From Pseudomonas sp. SID14000 (GTDB lineage Bacteria > Pseudomonadota > Gammaproteobacteria > Pseudomonadales > Pseudomonadaceae): DNA of 64,000 nt. The translations under genes and the position numbers were made by a program. The notes under the pieces are model-generated. The model saw only the letters and a list, made by a program, of their open reading frames with translations, had not been told where the DNA came from and made no database searches. Of the stretch, positions 10,015 through 19,146 are shown in pieces. Every line of letters starts with the position of its first letter. Positions within the stretch are counted from its first letter, which is position 1. The stretch is taken from positions 281,342 through 345,341 of the forward strand of contig NZ_NFZQ01000006.1 in assembly GCF_002165135.1 (NCBI RefSeq). Direction: 5' to 3'.

Positions 10015-12564
10015 ATGGATGCAAGCTTCGGCAGTAATTCGTCACGTAGTCAGGTGGTTAGGCAGTTGACGCTGGTATTTTCCAGCCTGCTGTTGTTGAT
10101 ATTGCTACTGGGTCTGGTTTCCTTGTACCGCATCGCCGGGGCGCTGGACGAGCGCGAGCGGGCACAGAGCCGCTTTCACGCCGAGTCGGCGCTGACCCAA
10201 TTGCAGAAGAACGACCGCAACTACCTGGTGGCCTATGCCGTCTGGCAAGCCGCATACGACCACCTGGCCGGGCCTGTAGACCGGCACTGGGCCTACAACG
10301 AGGATAACCTCGGGGCCACGCTGTATAGCGCCGATGGCTATGAAGGGGTCTTCGTGCTAGACGATGACGGCACTCAATACGCCATGCTGGAAGGGCGCCT
10401 CAGCGAACAAGGCCTTGAACGCCACAGCGCCAGCAGCGCCCAGGTGTTGCAGCGGGCGCGGCAGGCTGTGCAGCAGGAACAGGCTGCGTCTGGCTACCTG
10501 CTGTTCGACGGCCAGCCGGCGCTATACACCGCGGCCATTATCCGCCCGCCTTCGACGGGGCAACCGCCGCCGGCCTCCGGTGCGGTGCTGGTGTTCGTGA
10601 GGGTTCTCAGCCCGACGGTCCTCGGGCAACTGGGGCGTGCTGCCGGGCTGTCAGGCTTTGCCGTCGTGACAGCGTCCCAGGTGCACGCGGACCAGGGGCG
10701 TTTGCCGCTGGAGGATAGCGGCTACGCCATGACCTGGCATATCGAGCAGCCAGGGACTGATCTGCTTAGGACTGTCCTGTTTCCCCTGGCCCTGGCATTG
10801 CTGATCATAGCCTTGGTCATGGCCCTGTTCGCCCGTCATGCCATGCGCGCAAGTGCCAGTATCGACCGCAGCCACCGTGAGCTTGCCGTTTCCAAAGACG
10901 CCCTGGAGGCCAGTGAAGCGCGCTTCAAGGCTGTGGCAGAGGCGGCGTCGGACTGGATCTGGGAAACTGATGCGCAGCAACACCTGACCTACCTGTCACC
11001 GCGCTTTGCCGAGCTTACCGGGCACACCCTGGAGCACTGGTTGCATCGCCCCGTCAGCGAGCTGTTCGCCTGTGATACCAGCCAGGTCGATACCTGGCTG
11101 CATGGCCTCGCCAGCAGCGAGGCAACCGGTACCTTGCGCTGCCAATACCATGATCGACATGAGCAACGGCGAGAATGCCGGGTCGCCGCCAAGGCCATCA
11201 TCGAACACCGGACCTGCCGGGGTTACCGGGGTACCTGCACCGACATCACCGACGAAGTGGCCGCCCATGCGCAGATCCAGCATCTGTCGCTGCACGACGC
11301 GCTCACCGGCCTGCCCAACCGCAACAAGTTGTTCCGTTTCCTGGAAGATGCCGGCAACGCAGAGCTGGGCTTGCTGATGCTCGACCTGGACAATTTCAAG
11401 CCGATCAATGACAGCCTCGGCCACCCGGCCGGGGATGCCGTGCTGATCGAAGTGGCGCATCGGCTGGGGCAGGTGACCCGCAATACCGACCTGGTGGCAC
11501 GTCTGGGTGGTGACGAGTTCGTCATCGTGCTGGCCAAGCCAGGCAAGCACGATGAAGTGGACCGTTTTTGTGCGCGTGTCATCGAAGCTCTGCAGCGTCC
11601 GATCCTGTTTGAGCAGCACCAGGTACGGGTAGGGGTGAGCCTGGGTGTGGTGTTGTCCGCGGAGTATCCCGGTATCGCTAGCGACCTTATTCGTTACGCC
11701 GATGTCGCCCTTTACAGCGCGAAGCAGGCCGGCAAGCATACATGGCGGTATTTCTCGGCCGAGTTGAACACGACCTTGCTGGAAAAGCGCGAGCTGGAAC
11801 GTGAGTTGCGCGAAGGCATCGCGCGCGGCGAATTGCGCTTGCGCTTCCAGCCGCGCTACAAGGTTGACGGCGTGACGGTTGCCTCTGCCGAGGCGCTGGT
11901 GCGCTGGCAACATCCACGGCTCGGCCTGCTGCGGCCAGACCGTTTCATCGCCCTGGCCGAGGAGTCCGACCTGATCGTGCAACTGGGCAACTGGGTGCTT
12001 CAGGAAGCCTGCTCACTGGCCCGCGACTGGCCGCTCGACATCATGGTCTCGGTCAACATGTCGCCGGCGCAGTTCAGCCGCAGTGATGTGGTCCGTGATG
12101 TGGCTGAAGCACTTCGTCAAACCGGGCTGCCTGCCCATCGCCTGGAGCTGGAGATTACCGAAAACGTCATGCTCAACGATGTGGAAGGTGCCCTGCAGAC
12201 CATGAACGCGCTGAAAGAGCTGGGGGTACGGCTGAACATGGATGACTTCGGTACGGGCTATTCTTCCCTGGGCTACTTGCGCACCTACCCGTTCGACAGC
12301 ATCAAGATCGACAAGCGTTTCGTCCAGTCGCTGGGCACTAGCAGCAGTGATCGCAGTGTGGTGCAGGCTATCATCAACCTGGGCAATGCGATGGGCATGA
12401 CAGTCACTGCCGAAGGGGTGGAGACCTCGGAGCAGCTGGCCTTGCTCAGCGACGACCAGTGCCATGAGGTGCAGGGCTACCTGCTGAGCAGGCCGGTGGA
12501 AAACCAGGTGTTGATGCGTCTGATGGCTGCGGGAGAGACCGAAGATCGGGGCGCTTCCCGGTAA
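10015..12564 (+). CDS. Membrane GGDEF-EAL protein with CHASE4 and PAS domains
   Basis: An 849-residue cyclic-di-GMP enzyme. A transmembrane helix (about 22-42), a periplasmic CHASE4-like sensor (about 50-250) and a second helix (about 255-275) precede a PAS domain (about 300-415), a GGDEF domain and an EAL domain. GGDEF is intact at 498-502, and an RNTD inhibitory I-site lies exactly five residues before it (489-492). The EAL motif is intact at 626-628 (AEALVRW), with ELEITENVML, MDDFGTGYSS and KIDKRFV also present. Both synthesis and hydrolysis are therefore possible. It is a single gene. The periplasmic signal is unknown. Confidence 0.93.
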   Translation: MDASFGSNSSRSQVVRQLTLVFSSLLLLILLLGLVSLYRIAGALDERERAQSRFHAESALTQLQKNDRNYLVAYAVWQAAYDHLAGPVDRHWAYNEDNLGATLYSADGYEGVFVLDDDGTQYAMLEGRLSEQGLERHSASSAQVLQRARQAVQQEQAASGYLLFDGQPALYTAAIIRPPSTGQPPPASGAVLVFVRVLSPTVLGQLGRAAGLSGFAVVTASQVHADQGRLPLEDSGYAMTWHIEQPGTDLLRTVLFPLALALLIIALVMALFARHAMRASASIDRSHRELAVSKDALEASEARFKAVAEAASDWIWETDAQQHLTYLSPRFAELTGHTLEHWLHRPVSELFACDTSQVDTWLHGLASSEATGTLRCQYHDRHEQRRECRVAAKAIIEHRTCRGYRGTCTDITDEVAAHAQIQHLSLHDALTGLPNRNKLFRFLEDAGNAELGLLMLDLDNFKPINDSLGHPAGDAVLIEVAHRLGQVTRNTDLVARLGGDEFVIVLAKPGKHDEVDRFCARVIEALQRPILFEQHQVRVGVSLGVVLSAEYPGIASDLIRYADVALYSAKQAGKHTWRYFSAELNTTLLEKRELERELREGIARGELRLRFQPRYKVDGVTVASAEALVRWQHPRLGLLRPDRFIALAEESDLIVQLGNWVLQEACSLARDWPLDIMVSVNMSPAQFSRSDVVRDVAEALRQTGLPAHRLELEITENVMLNDVEGALQTMNALKELGVRLNMDDFGTGYSSLGYLRTYPFDSIKIDKRFVQSLGTSSSDRSVVQAIINLGNAMGMTVTAEGVETSEQLALLSDDQCHEVQGYLLSRPVENQVLMRLMAAGETEDRGASR

Positions 12565-12773
12565 GGCGGGGTGATTTTCTGGCAAGTGTGTATAGCTCTC
12601 TGAAAAGTCGTTGCGAGCGCATTCAATCTGGCCAGACAGCAACAGCAGCAATACGCCGTCAGTCAGGAAGGCTTTCATCGTCGAACCTCTGTAGGTCAGC
12701 CATCTCGGCACTCAGGCTATCGATGGCCAACCCACAGGGGCTGACGGCAAACTTACAATTCAGACAAGGTGAG
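12565..12773. other. Convergent intergenic region, no gene assigned
   Basis: These 209 bases separate the GGDEF-EAL gene from ppnN. A short minus-strand frame with a hydrophobic start (MKAFLTDGVLLLLLSG) opens at 12678 but runs on antisense through the upstream gene, so no gene is called. Confidence 0.4.
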
Positions 12774-14147
12774 TCAGGTCACCACCTGGTAGCACGGCAC
12801 ATACGCTGCGCCGCCAGGCAGCTTCATCCGGTGCTGGTCGACGAACGCCTGCAATAGCCGGCCCAGCGGGTCCAGCACGGCGCTGTCGCCACGGATCTGA
12901 TACGGCCCGTGTTCCTCGATCAGGCGGATGCCCTTGTCCTTCACGTTGCCGGCGACGATACCGGAAAACGCCCGGCGCAGGTTGGCGGCCAGTTCGTGGG
13001 CCGGCAGTTCGCGGCGCAGGTCCAGGTCGGCCATGGCCTGGTGGGTCGGGTCGAACGGGCGCTGGAAGCTCTCTTCGATCTTCAGTAGCCAGTTGAAGTG
13101 GAAGGCATCGTTGCGCTCGCGACGGAACTGCTTGACCGCCTTGAGCCCTTCGACCATGTGCCGGGCGACTTCCGCCGGGTCATCGATGATGATTTCGTAC
13201 AAGCGATGCGCCGCCTCGCCCAGGGTGGCGCCGACGAAGGCGTGCAGCTGTTGCAGGTACGGCTCGGCACTGCGCGGGCCGGTGAGTACCACCGGGAACG
13301 GCAGTTCCTGGTTGTCCGGGTGCATGAGGATGCCCAGCAGGTAGAGAAACTCCTCGGCCGTGCCGGCACCGCCCGGGAAGATGATGATGCCGTGGCCGAC
13401 ACGAACGAAGGCTTCCAGGCGCTTCTCGATGTCCGGCAGGATCACCAGTTCGTTGACGATCGGGTTGGGCGCTTCGGCGGCGATGATGCCGGGTTCGGTC
13501 AGGCCCAGGTAGCGGCTGCCGTGCATGCGTTGCTTGGCGTGGGCGATGGTGGCGCCCTTCATCGGGCCCTTCATCACACCCGGGCCGCAGCCGGTGCACA
13601 CGTCCAGCTTGCGCAGGCCCAGCTCGTGGCCGACCTTCTTGGTGTACTGGTATTCCTCGCTGCTGATCGAATGGCCACCCCAGCACACCACCATCTTCGG
13701 CTCCACGCCGGGGCGCAGGGTGCGAGCGTTGCGCAGCAGGTGGAAGACGTAGTCGGTGATGCCCTGGGAGCTTTCCAGGTCGATGCGCTGGCTGGCCAAC
13801 TCGCTTTCGGTGTAGACGATATCGCGCAGGGCGCTGAACAGCATTTCACGGGTACTGGCGATCATTTCGCCATCGACGAAGGCGTCGGCCGGGGCATTCA
13901 GCAGCTCCAGGCGCACGCCGCGGTCCTGTTGATGGATACGCACCTCGAAATCCTGATAGGCCTCGAGGATGGTCTTGGCATTGTCGACATGGGCGCCGGT
14001 GTTGAGGATGGCCAGGGCGCACTGGCGGAACAGGGTGTAAAGGCTACCGGTACCGACTTCACTCAGTTGCTGCACTTCACGTTGTGACAGCGTCTCCAGG
14101 CTGCCTTTGGGGCTGACGGATGCATTGATGACATTGCGTTGAGGCAT
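12774..14147 (-). CDS. ppnN: Nucleotide 5'-monophosphate nucleosidase (LOG family)
   Basis: PpnN (YgdH) cleaves purine and pyrimidine nucleoside monophosphates to base and ribose 5-phosphate, and in E. coli is stimulated by (p)ppGpp. At 457 residues it is nearly the length of the E. coli protein. The central LOG/lysine-decarboxylase-like domain shows FPGGAGTAEEFLYLLG, the phosphate-binding signature, and CTGCGPGVMKGPMKGA; extra N- and C-terminal regions match PpnN rather than the short LOG cytokinin enzymes. It is a single gene flanked by a REP pair upstream. Confidence 0.93.
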   Translation of the reverse strand: MPQRNVINASVSPKGSLETLSQREVQQLSEVGTGSLYTLFRQCALAILNTGAHVDNAKTILEAYQDFEVRIHQQDRGVRLELLNAPADAFVDGEMIASTREMLFSALRDIVYTESELASQRIDLESSQGITDYVFHLLRNARTLRPGVEPKMVVCWGGHSISSEEYQYTKKVGHELGLRKLDVCTGCGPGVMKGPMKGATIAHAKQRMHGSRYLGLTEPGIIAAEAPNPIVNELVILPDIEKRLEAFVRVGHGIIIFPGGAGTAEEFLYLLGILMHPDNQELPFPVVLTGPRSAEPYLQQLHAFVGATLGEAAHRLYEIIIDDPAEVARHMVEGLKAVKQFRRERNDAFHFNWLLKIEESFQRPFDPTHQAMADLDLRRELPAHELAANLRRAFSGIVAGNVKDKGIRLIEEHGPYQIRGDSAVLDPLGRLLQAFVDQHRMKLPGGAAYVPCYQVVT

Positions 14148-14248
14148 CTAAGTCTTTCCTGTGCGGGTAAAACATCCTTCTTTGACAACACCATACCGAG
14201 AAATGCGGGCGGCAACGAGGGGGGGCAACAAAAACGTCATGGGACCGA

Positions 14249-14347
14249 GTCGCCTGCTTCGCGGGTAAACCCGCCCCCACAGGTACGGCGCAGGTTCTGA
14301 AAGCAGCGCGATACCTGTGGGAGCGGGTTTACCCGCGAAGCAGGCGA
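14249..14347. repeat. Inverted REP pair with extended arms
   Basis: Arms of about 37 bases (gtcgcctgcttcgcgggtaa onward, and its complement ending gaagcaggcgac) flank about 25 bases. One base in the left arm differs (ccgccccc for ccgctccc). This is the best-preserved pair in the window. Confidence 0.85.
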
Positions 14348-14359
14348 CTCAGTCTCAAG

Positions 14360-15421
14360 TCATCCCAACAGTTTCTGCACGCCAAGGGTAATTGCCACGC
14401 CGCCAAACACCAGCCAGAGGTTGAGAATCGCCCCGGTCGCCAGCGCCCGCGGCCCGGCCTGGCGAATCTGGCTGAAGCGCGTCTCCATACCCAGCGCCGT
14501 CATGGCCATGGTCAGGGCAAAGGTATCCAGGCTGTTGACCGCCTGCGTCACGCTGCCCGGCAATACCTGCAGCGAATTCACCAGCACCAGCGCGAGGAAG
14601 CCGAAGGCGAACCAGGGCATGGCGATGCGCCCGTTGCCCTGTGCCTGGCCCGGCAGGCGCGCGCGGCTGATCCAAAGCCCGACCACCAGCAGCACCGGTA
14701 CCAGCAGCATCACCCGGGTCATCTTGACGATGGTGGCGATATGCGTGGCCTCGGGGCTGACGTTGCTGGCCGCACCGACCACCTGGGCCACTTCGTGAAT
14801 GGTGCCACCCAGGAACAGCCCGGCGCCCATGGTGTCCAGGTGCAGCCAGCCGGCATTGATCGCCAATGGGTAGAGGAACATCGACAGGGTGCCGAACAGC
14901 ACCACGCTACCAACCGCCATGGCGCTTTTATGCGGTGCGCTGCGCAGGGCCGACTCGAAGGCCAGAACCGCGGCGGCGCCGCAGATGGCGCTGCCGGCCG
15001 CAGTCAGCAAGGCGGTATCGCGGTCCAGCTTGAAGACCTTCATGCCGCACCACAGGCCTATCAGCAGGGTGCTGGATACCACCAGCAACGACACGATGAG
15101 CCCCGACCAGCCGACTTCGGCAATTTCCTGCAGGCTTACCCGCAGGCCGAAGAAGGCCACGGCAATGCGCAGCAGGCCGCGGGCGGAAAAGTTGATACCC
15201 GCCGCCCAGCTAGCCGGTACGCCGTCACGCAGTGCATTGCCGTAAAGCGCACCGGCGACGATACCGACGATCAGCGGGCTGATACCCAGGTTGGCGATGG
15301 CGGGCAGGGCGGCCAGCTGGGTGACCGCAAGCGCGAACAGCGCGACGAACAGGATGCCATTTAGCCGCCCCCGGGTGGAGAGGGTAGGCGCAAAGGCGGG
15401 GTTGGACGGAACCGTGGCCAT
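14360..15421 (-). CDS. yeiH: YeiH-family putative sulfate exporter / membrane protein
   Basis: A 353-residue integral membrane protein of the UPF0324/Cons_hypoth698 family, with about ten hydrophobic helices, for example LFVALFALAVTQLAALPAI at the N-terminus. The conserved ISPLIVGIVAGALYGN and CGAAAVLAF segments are present. The family is annotated as putative sulfate exporter, but the substrate is not firmly established. It is divergent from a LysR gene across 111 bases, the same arrangement as yeiH-yeiE in enterobacteria, which supports the names. Confidence 0.82.
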   Translation of the reverse strand: MATVPSNPAFAPTLSTRGRLNGILFVALFALAVTQLAALPAIANLGISPLIVGIVAGALYGNALRDGVPASWAAGINFSARGLLRIAVAFFGLRVSLQEIAEVGWSGLIVSLLVVSSTLLIGLWCGMKVFKLDRDTALLTAAGSAICGAAAVLAFESALRSAPHKSAMAVGSVVLFGTLSMFLYPLAINAGWLHLDTMGAGLFLGGTIHEVAQVVGAASNVSPEATHIATIVKMTRVMLLVPVLLVVGLWISRARLPGQAQGNGRIAMPWFAFGFLALVLVNSLQVLPGSVTQAVNSLDTFALTMAMTALGMETRFSQIRQAGPRALATGAILNLWLVFGGVAITLGVQKLLG

Positions 15422-15467
15422 GTGAGTCCTCCGGAAAGATGTTTCGACATGGCTTACGTTAATCTGG

Positions 15468-15481
15468 TTATAAGCTTATAA
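15468..15481. promoter_or_regulatory. Perfect palindrome TTATAAGCTTATAA in the yeiH/yeiE control region
   Basis: A 14-base perfect palindrome lies 52 bases from the LysR start and 47 bases from the yeiH start. LysR regulators commonly bind AT-rich interrupted palindromes, so this is the likely operator; the assignment is inference. Confidence 0.5.
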
Positions 15482-15532
15482 AAAATCGTAATTTAGAATG
15501 GCAAATATCCGGTTAGCTGATATTTTTCAATC

Positions 15533-16420
15533 ATGACCCCAGAACAACTGATAACGTTTGCCACCGTCGCCGAGCACGGCAACATCAGCCATGCAGCCCA
15601 GGCCCTGCACCTGTCGCAGCCGGCGGTGTCTGGCCAGCTCAAACTGCTGCAGGAGGCCTTTGGCGAGCCCCTCTATCAGCGCGCTGGCCGTGGTGTGCGG
15701 CTGACAGCCGCTGGCGAGCAGTTGCTGGCCCATGCCGAGCGCCTGCGAGAAACCTTCCGTCAGGCTGTGGCATTGCGCGAGGCCATGCGCGGGCTGGAGC
15801 GCGGTACCTTGCGCATTGGCGCCAGTACCACGCCGGCCAGCTACCTGCTGCCGTATCTGATTGCCGATTTCCATGCCCGCTATCCAGAGGTGCTGGTGAG
15901 CACTTCCAACGGCAATACGGCGGAAATCGTCGCTGCGCTGGACAACGTCGATATCGCCCTGATCGAGGGACCGCCTGGGCAGGAATTGCCATTGGGCACG
16001 GCGGTGACGGCGTGGCGGGAAGACGAGATCGTGGCCATCGTTCCGCGTGGTCATCCGTTGGCTGGCAGTGACCAGCAGACGCTGGCATCGCTGGGCGCCT
16101 ACCCGTTGGTGCTGCGTGAGAGCGGCTCGGGTGTGCGGCAGATCGTCGAGCGGGCATTTGCCCGCAGCGGCGTGCCGATGCGCGTGGCGCTGGAGATTGC
16201 CGGGGTGGAAGGGGTGAAGGAGGCGGTGCGGGCCGGGATGGGGATTGGCTTTGTGTCGGCGATGTCGATCCGGCATGAGGACGGGGCGTTGCAGCGGTTG
16301 CAGGTGGTGCCGCAGGCGTTGGTGCGGCGGTTTTCCATTCTGGTGCCGCATGCAGCCACCCCGTCGCGGGCGGCGGCGCGGTTTCTCGAGTTGTGTATTG
16401 GCCTGAAAGAGGTGGGCTGA
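15533..16420 (+). CDS. yeiE: LysR-family regulator, YeiE-like
   Basis: A 295-residue LysR protein with the HTH at about 5-62 (FATVAEHGNISHAAQALHLSQPAVSGQLKLLQEAFGEPLYQRAGRGVRLTAAG) and a CysB/CysL-like substrate-binding domain. It is divergent from the yeiH-type gene with a perfect palindrome in the shared promoter, so it probably controls that gene. In E. coli YeiE has been tied to iron and sulfite responses; whether this holds here is not shown by the sequence. Confidence 0.85.
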   Translation: MTPEQLITFATVAEHGNISHAAQALHLSQPAVSGQLKLLQEAFGEPLYQRAGRGVRLTAAGEQLLAHAERLRETFRQAVALREAMRGLERGTLRIGASTTPASYLLPYLIADFHARYPEVLVSTSNGNTAEIVAALDNVDIALIEGPPGQELPLGTAVTAWREDEIVAIVPRGHPLAGSDQQTLASLGAYPLVLRESGSGVRQIVERAFARSGVPMRVALEIAGVEGVKEAVRAGMGIGFVSAMSIRHEDGALQRLQVVPQALVRRFSILVPHAATPSRAAARFLELCIGLKEVG

Positions 16421-16431
16421 TGGTACCGGCC

Positions 16432-17631
16432 TCAATCCACCTGAAAGACATGCTTCAGATAGGCCACGAAGTTCTCATCCCGGCACTGTGTCTTGCCCGG
16501 GCTGTCGGAAATCTTTGCAACCGGTGCCCCATTGCACGCTGTCATCTTGATCACGATGTTCATCGGCTCCACCCCCGGGATATCGCAGGTCAGTCTGGTA
16601 CCAATGCCAAAGCTCACATTGATCCGCTCATGCAGTGCCCGGTACAGCCCCAGCGCCTTGGCAAAATCCAGCCCGTCGGAAAAGATCAGGGTCTTGCTCT
16701 TCGGGTCGATCCCCAGCCGCTCATAGTGGGCAATGGCTTTTTCCGCCCAGGCCAGCGGATCGCCCGAATCGTGCCGCAGGCCATCGAACAGCTTGGCGAA
16801 GTACAGGTCGAAATCGCCCAGGAACGCGTCCATGGTGATGCAGTCGGTCAGGGCGATGCCCAGCAACCCACGGTATTCCCGCACCCAGCACTCCAGCGCT
16901 GCAGCCTGGCTGTCGACCAGGCGCGGGCCGAGTTGCTGGTGAGCCATGAACCATTCGTGGGCCATGGTGCCGATCGGCTTGAGCTGGTATTCGCGGGCCA
17001 GGTGAACGTTGCTGGTACCGACGAAGCGGCCCGGGAAGTCACGTTTGAGAATGTGAACCACCTCTTCCTGCACCCGGTAGGAGAAGCGCCGCCGGGTGCC
17101 GAAGTCGGCCACTTGGAAACCGGCCAGTTCATCGGCGCTGGCCTCGGCCTTTAGCCAGTCGAGGTTCTGATACAGGCGCTCGCGGACTTGCTCTATCACC
17201 ACCTCGCGATACCGGTAGCGGTTGCGCACCTCGCTGATGATCGCCAGCAGCGGGATCTCGCAGAGAATCACATGCAACCACGGCCCGCGCACGCGAATCG
17301 CCAGTTGCCCGACGTCATCCAGGCCCACTTGCACATAGCGCAGGTTGAAGCGGAAGAGGCTGAGAAAACGGATGAAGTCCGGTTTGATGAACGGGATCTT
17401 CTCCAGGTAGGCGAGCTGGTCGTGAGTGACGCTGACATCGGCCAACTGCTCGACCTGGTAACGGATTTCCGCCAGGTAAGGCGCGAGGTTCTCGCCGTTA
17501 CGGCAGCGGAACTCCCACTCCACCTCGGCGTTGGGGTAGTTGTGCAGCACTGCCTGCATCATGGTGATCTTGTAGAAGTCGGTGTCCAGCAGGTTCTGGA
17601 TGATGCGTGGGCCGAAGACGCTGTCGCTCAT
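16432..17631 (-). CDS. pncB: Nicotinate phosphoribosyltransferase
   Basis: PncB converts nicotinate and PRPP to nicotinate mononucleotide in the Preiss-Handler NAD salvage route. The 399-residue product begins [26 protein letters not shown] and carries the characteristic [22 protein letters not shown] and [16 protein letters not shown] segments. The true start at 17631 overlaps the pncA stop by four bases (ATGA), so pncA-pncB are translationally coupled. The open frame extends upstream into pncA but that extension is not the gene. Confidence 0.96.
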   Translation of the reverse strand: MSDSVFGPRIIQNLLDTDFYKITMMQAVLHNYPNAEVEWEFRCRNGENLAPYLAEIRYQVEQLADVSVTHDQLAYLEKIPFIKPDFIRFLSLFRFNLRYVQVGLDDVGQLAIRVRGPWLHVILCEIPLLAIISEVRNRYRYREVVIEQVRERLYQNLDWLKAEASADELAGFQVADFGTRRRFSYRVQEEVVHILKRDFPGRFVGTSNVHLAREYQLKPIGTMAHEWFMAHQQLGPRLVDSQAAALECWVREYRGLLGIALTDCITMDAFLGDFDLYFAKLFDGLRHDSGDPLAWAEKAIAHYERLGIDPKSKTLIFSDGLDFAKALGLYRALHERINVSFGIGTRLTCDIPGVEPMNIVIKMTACNGAPVAKISDSPGKTQCRDENFVAYLKHVFQVD

Positions 17632-18278
17632 GGGCGGTCTTCCTTGATCAGAGAGAGCTGGTAATCGAGCGCGGCTTCGTCGCCGCAGAGGATCACGCCG
17701 TCGGCAGCCAGGGCGCCACACGCCTCGATGGCGCCTGCCTGGGTGAGGGCGCGGCAGGCCGGCAGATACAGCAGCACCCGGAAGCCGGCCTGGCGCAATT
17801 GGCGGGCGGTGGTCCTGACGCAATAGTCCAGGGCCAGGCCACCGACGATCACCGCGCCCACCTGCTGCACCTTGAGGTACTCGATCACCCCGGTCGAGCG
17901 ACGCTCGGCCAGGTCGTGGTAGCAGGCGCCGTAGGGGTGCAGGTCGGGCTCGACGCCTTTCCACACGAAATAGTCGTAGTCGATGGGGGCAGGCAGGCCG
18001 GGCAGCAACTCGAAGCCCGGTGTGCCGGGGACGCAGTGGCTGACCCAGGTCAGGTCGGCGTTGGCCAGTTGCAGGGGTTGCAGCATGTGCGCGGGGTCGG
18101 CGACCACCCAGGCGGCATTGGCTGGGTGGGCGTCCTTGCTGCCCAGGCGCAGGTCGGCTCGCAATGCCATGGTGTTGAGATCAGCCGCGATTTCGTCGCC
18201 TTCGGGGACGGGTAGCTCCTGCGGGACGTTGGCGGTGAAGCCGTTTTGCGCGTCGACATCGAAACTGGCGATCTTCAT
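17628..18278 (-). CDS. pncA: Nicotinamidase (isochorismatase-like)
   Basis: This 216-residue cysteine hydrolase deamidates nicotinamide to nicotinate, feeding PncB. Family features: catalytic Asp9 in FDVDAQNGF, the metal-site segment SKDAHP, and the nucleophile Cys in [12 protein letters not shown], followed by ARQLRQAGF. The start [10 protein letters not shown] has gaggag nine bases upstream. First gene of the pncA-pncB operon, divergent from nrtR, which normally represses such genes until ADP-ribose signals NAD turnover. Confidence 0.93.
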   Translation of the reverse strand: MKIASFDVDAQNGFTANVPQELPVPEGDEIAADLNTMALRADLRLGSKDAHPANAAWVVADPAHMLQPLQLANADLTWVSHCVPGTPGFELLPGLPAPIDYDYFVWKGVEPDLHPYGACYHDLAERRSTGVIEYLKVQQVGAVIVGGLALDYCVRTTARQLRQAGFRVLLYLPACRALTQAGAIEACGALAADGVILCGDEAALDYQLSLIKEDRP

Positions 18279-18307
18279 GGCGGTGCTCCTCGCTGGAATG
18301 TCTATAT

Positions 18308-18324
18308 AATTCATCTGGTGCATT
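18308..18324. promoter_or_regulatory. Candidate NrtR operator
   Basis: An imperfect 17-base palindrome aattcatctggtgcatt (arms AATnCAnC / GnTGnATT) sits 29 bases upstream of the pncA start. A partial copy (acctggtgaaat, about 18378-18389) lies on the nrtR side. Placement between the regulator and its expected target supports an operator role; the match to a known NrtR consensus was not tested. Confidence 0.45.
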
Positions 18325-18418
18325 AAGTATGTCAAGCTTGTTTCTCGCCTGTATTCAAGTCTTGTGTTATTTAAAATACCTGGTGAAATATAAAGGCGTT
18401 CAAGAGCGGAGCCACCCT

Positions 18419-19123
18419 GTGAGTACCACCGAAGTCCTGGCCAGCGTCGATATCGTCGCCCTGCGCATGGTCCCCGAAGCCCAGCATCTGCAAGTGTTGT
18501 TGCACCGTCGTGAGCGTGAACCACATGCCGGCCAGTGGGCCTTGCCGGGCGTCATCGTCAATGGCCGCACCCCTGACACCAGCCTGGAAGGCGCCGCCGA
18601 CCGGGCCCTGCGTGAAAAAGCCCGAATTGTGCCGTGCTACATGGAGCAGGTGGGCACCGAGGGCAATGCCTTCCGTGACCCGCGTGGTTGGTCGCTCAGT
18701 ACCTATTACCTGGCCTTGCTCGACCCGCAACAGCAGGTCGAGGGTGAGCAACTGGCGTTTTTCGATTTGGACAGTGTGTTGGGGCGCAAGGTGCTGTTGC
18801 CGTTCGACCATAACCTGCTGGTAGAGCGCGCCCGTGAGCGGTTAGCGGCCAAGACGGTGTACAGCAGCCTGCCGCTGTACCTGCTCGCGGAGAAATTTAC
18901 CGTGCTGGATGCGTTGGGGGCGGTGCAGGCGTGCCTGGGGCAGGCGGTGAACAACACCTCGCTGCGCAAACGCCTGGAACGCTTGCGCGAGCTGGGATGG
19001 GTAAGGGATACCGGGGAGAAGAACCAGCCCCGGCTGGGCCGGCCGCAGCAGTTGTATCAGTACACCCCGCAGGGGGAGCGGGCGTTCATGTTTGATCGCA
19101 GTCTGCTGCCTGAGGGGGCTTAG
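18419..19123 (+). CDS. nrtR: NrtR-type NUDIX transcriptional regulator of NAD metabolism
   Basis: A 234-residue regulator with an N-terminal NUDIX-like ADP-ribose sensing domain (about 8-150, including VLLHRREREPHAGQWALPGV) and a C-terminal winged HTH (LRKRLERLRELGWVRDTGEKNQPRLGRPQQLYQYTP). The NUDIX box is degenerate, as expected for NrtR, which binds rather than cleaves its ligand. A GTG start at 18419 is chosen because ggag lies seven bases upstream; upstream ATG at 18329 would add 30 residues of untypical sequence. It faces pncA-pncB. Confidence 0.9.
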   Translation: MSTTEVLASVDIVALRMVPEAQHLQVLLHRREREPHAGQWALPGVIVNGRTPDTSLEGAADRALREKARIVPCYMEQVGTEGNAFRDPRGWSLSTYYLALLDPQQQVEGEQLAFFDLDSVLGRKVLLPFDHNLLVERARERLAAKTVYSSLPLYLLAEKFTVLDALGAVQACLGQAVNNTSLRKRLERLRELGWVRDTGEKNQPRLGRPQQLYQYTPQGERAFMFDRSLLPEGA

Positions 19124-19146
19124 TCGTCTATACCTGCCGTCGTGAA

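Noticed and set aside
12013..12678. Minus-strand frame starting MKAFLTDGVLLLLLSG
   Set aside because: It has a fair ribosome site and hydrophobic start, but runs antisense through the EAL domain for over 600 bases with no recognisable product.
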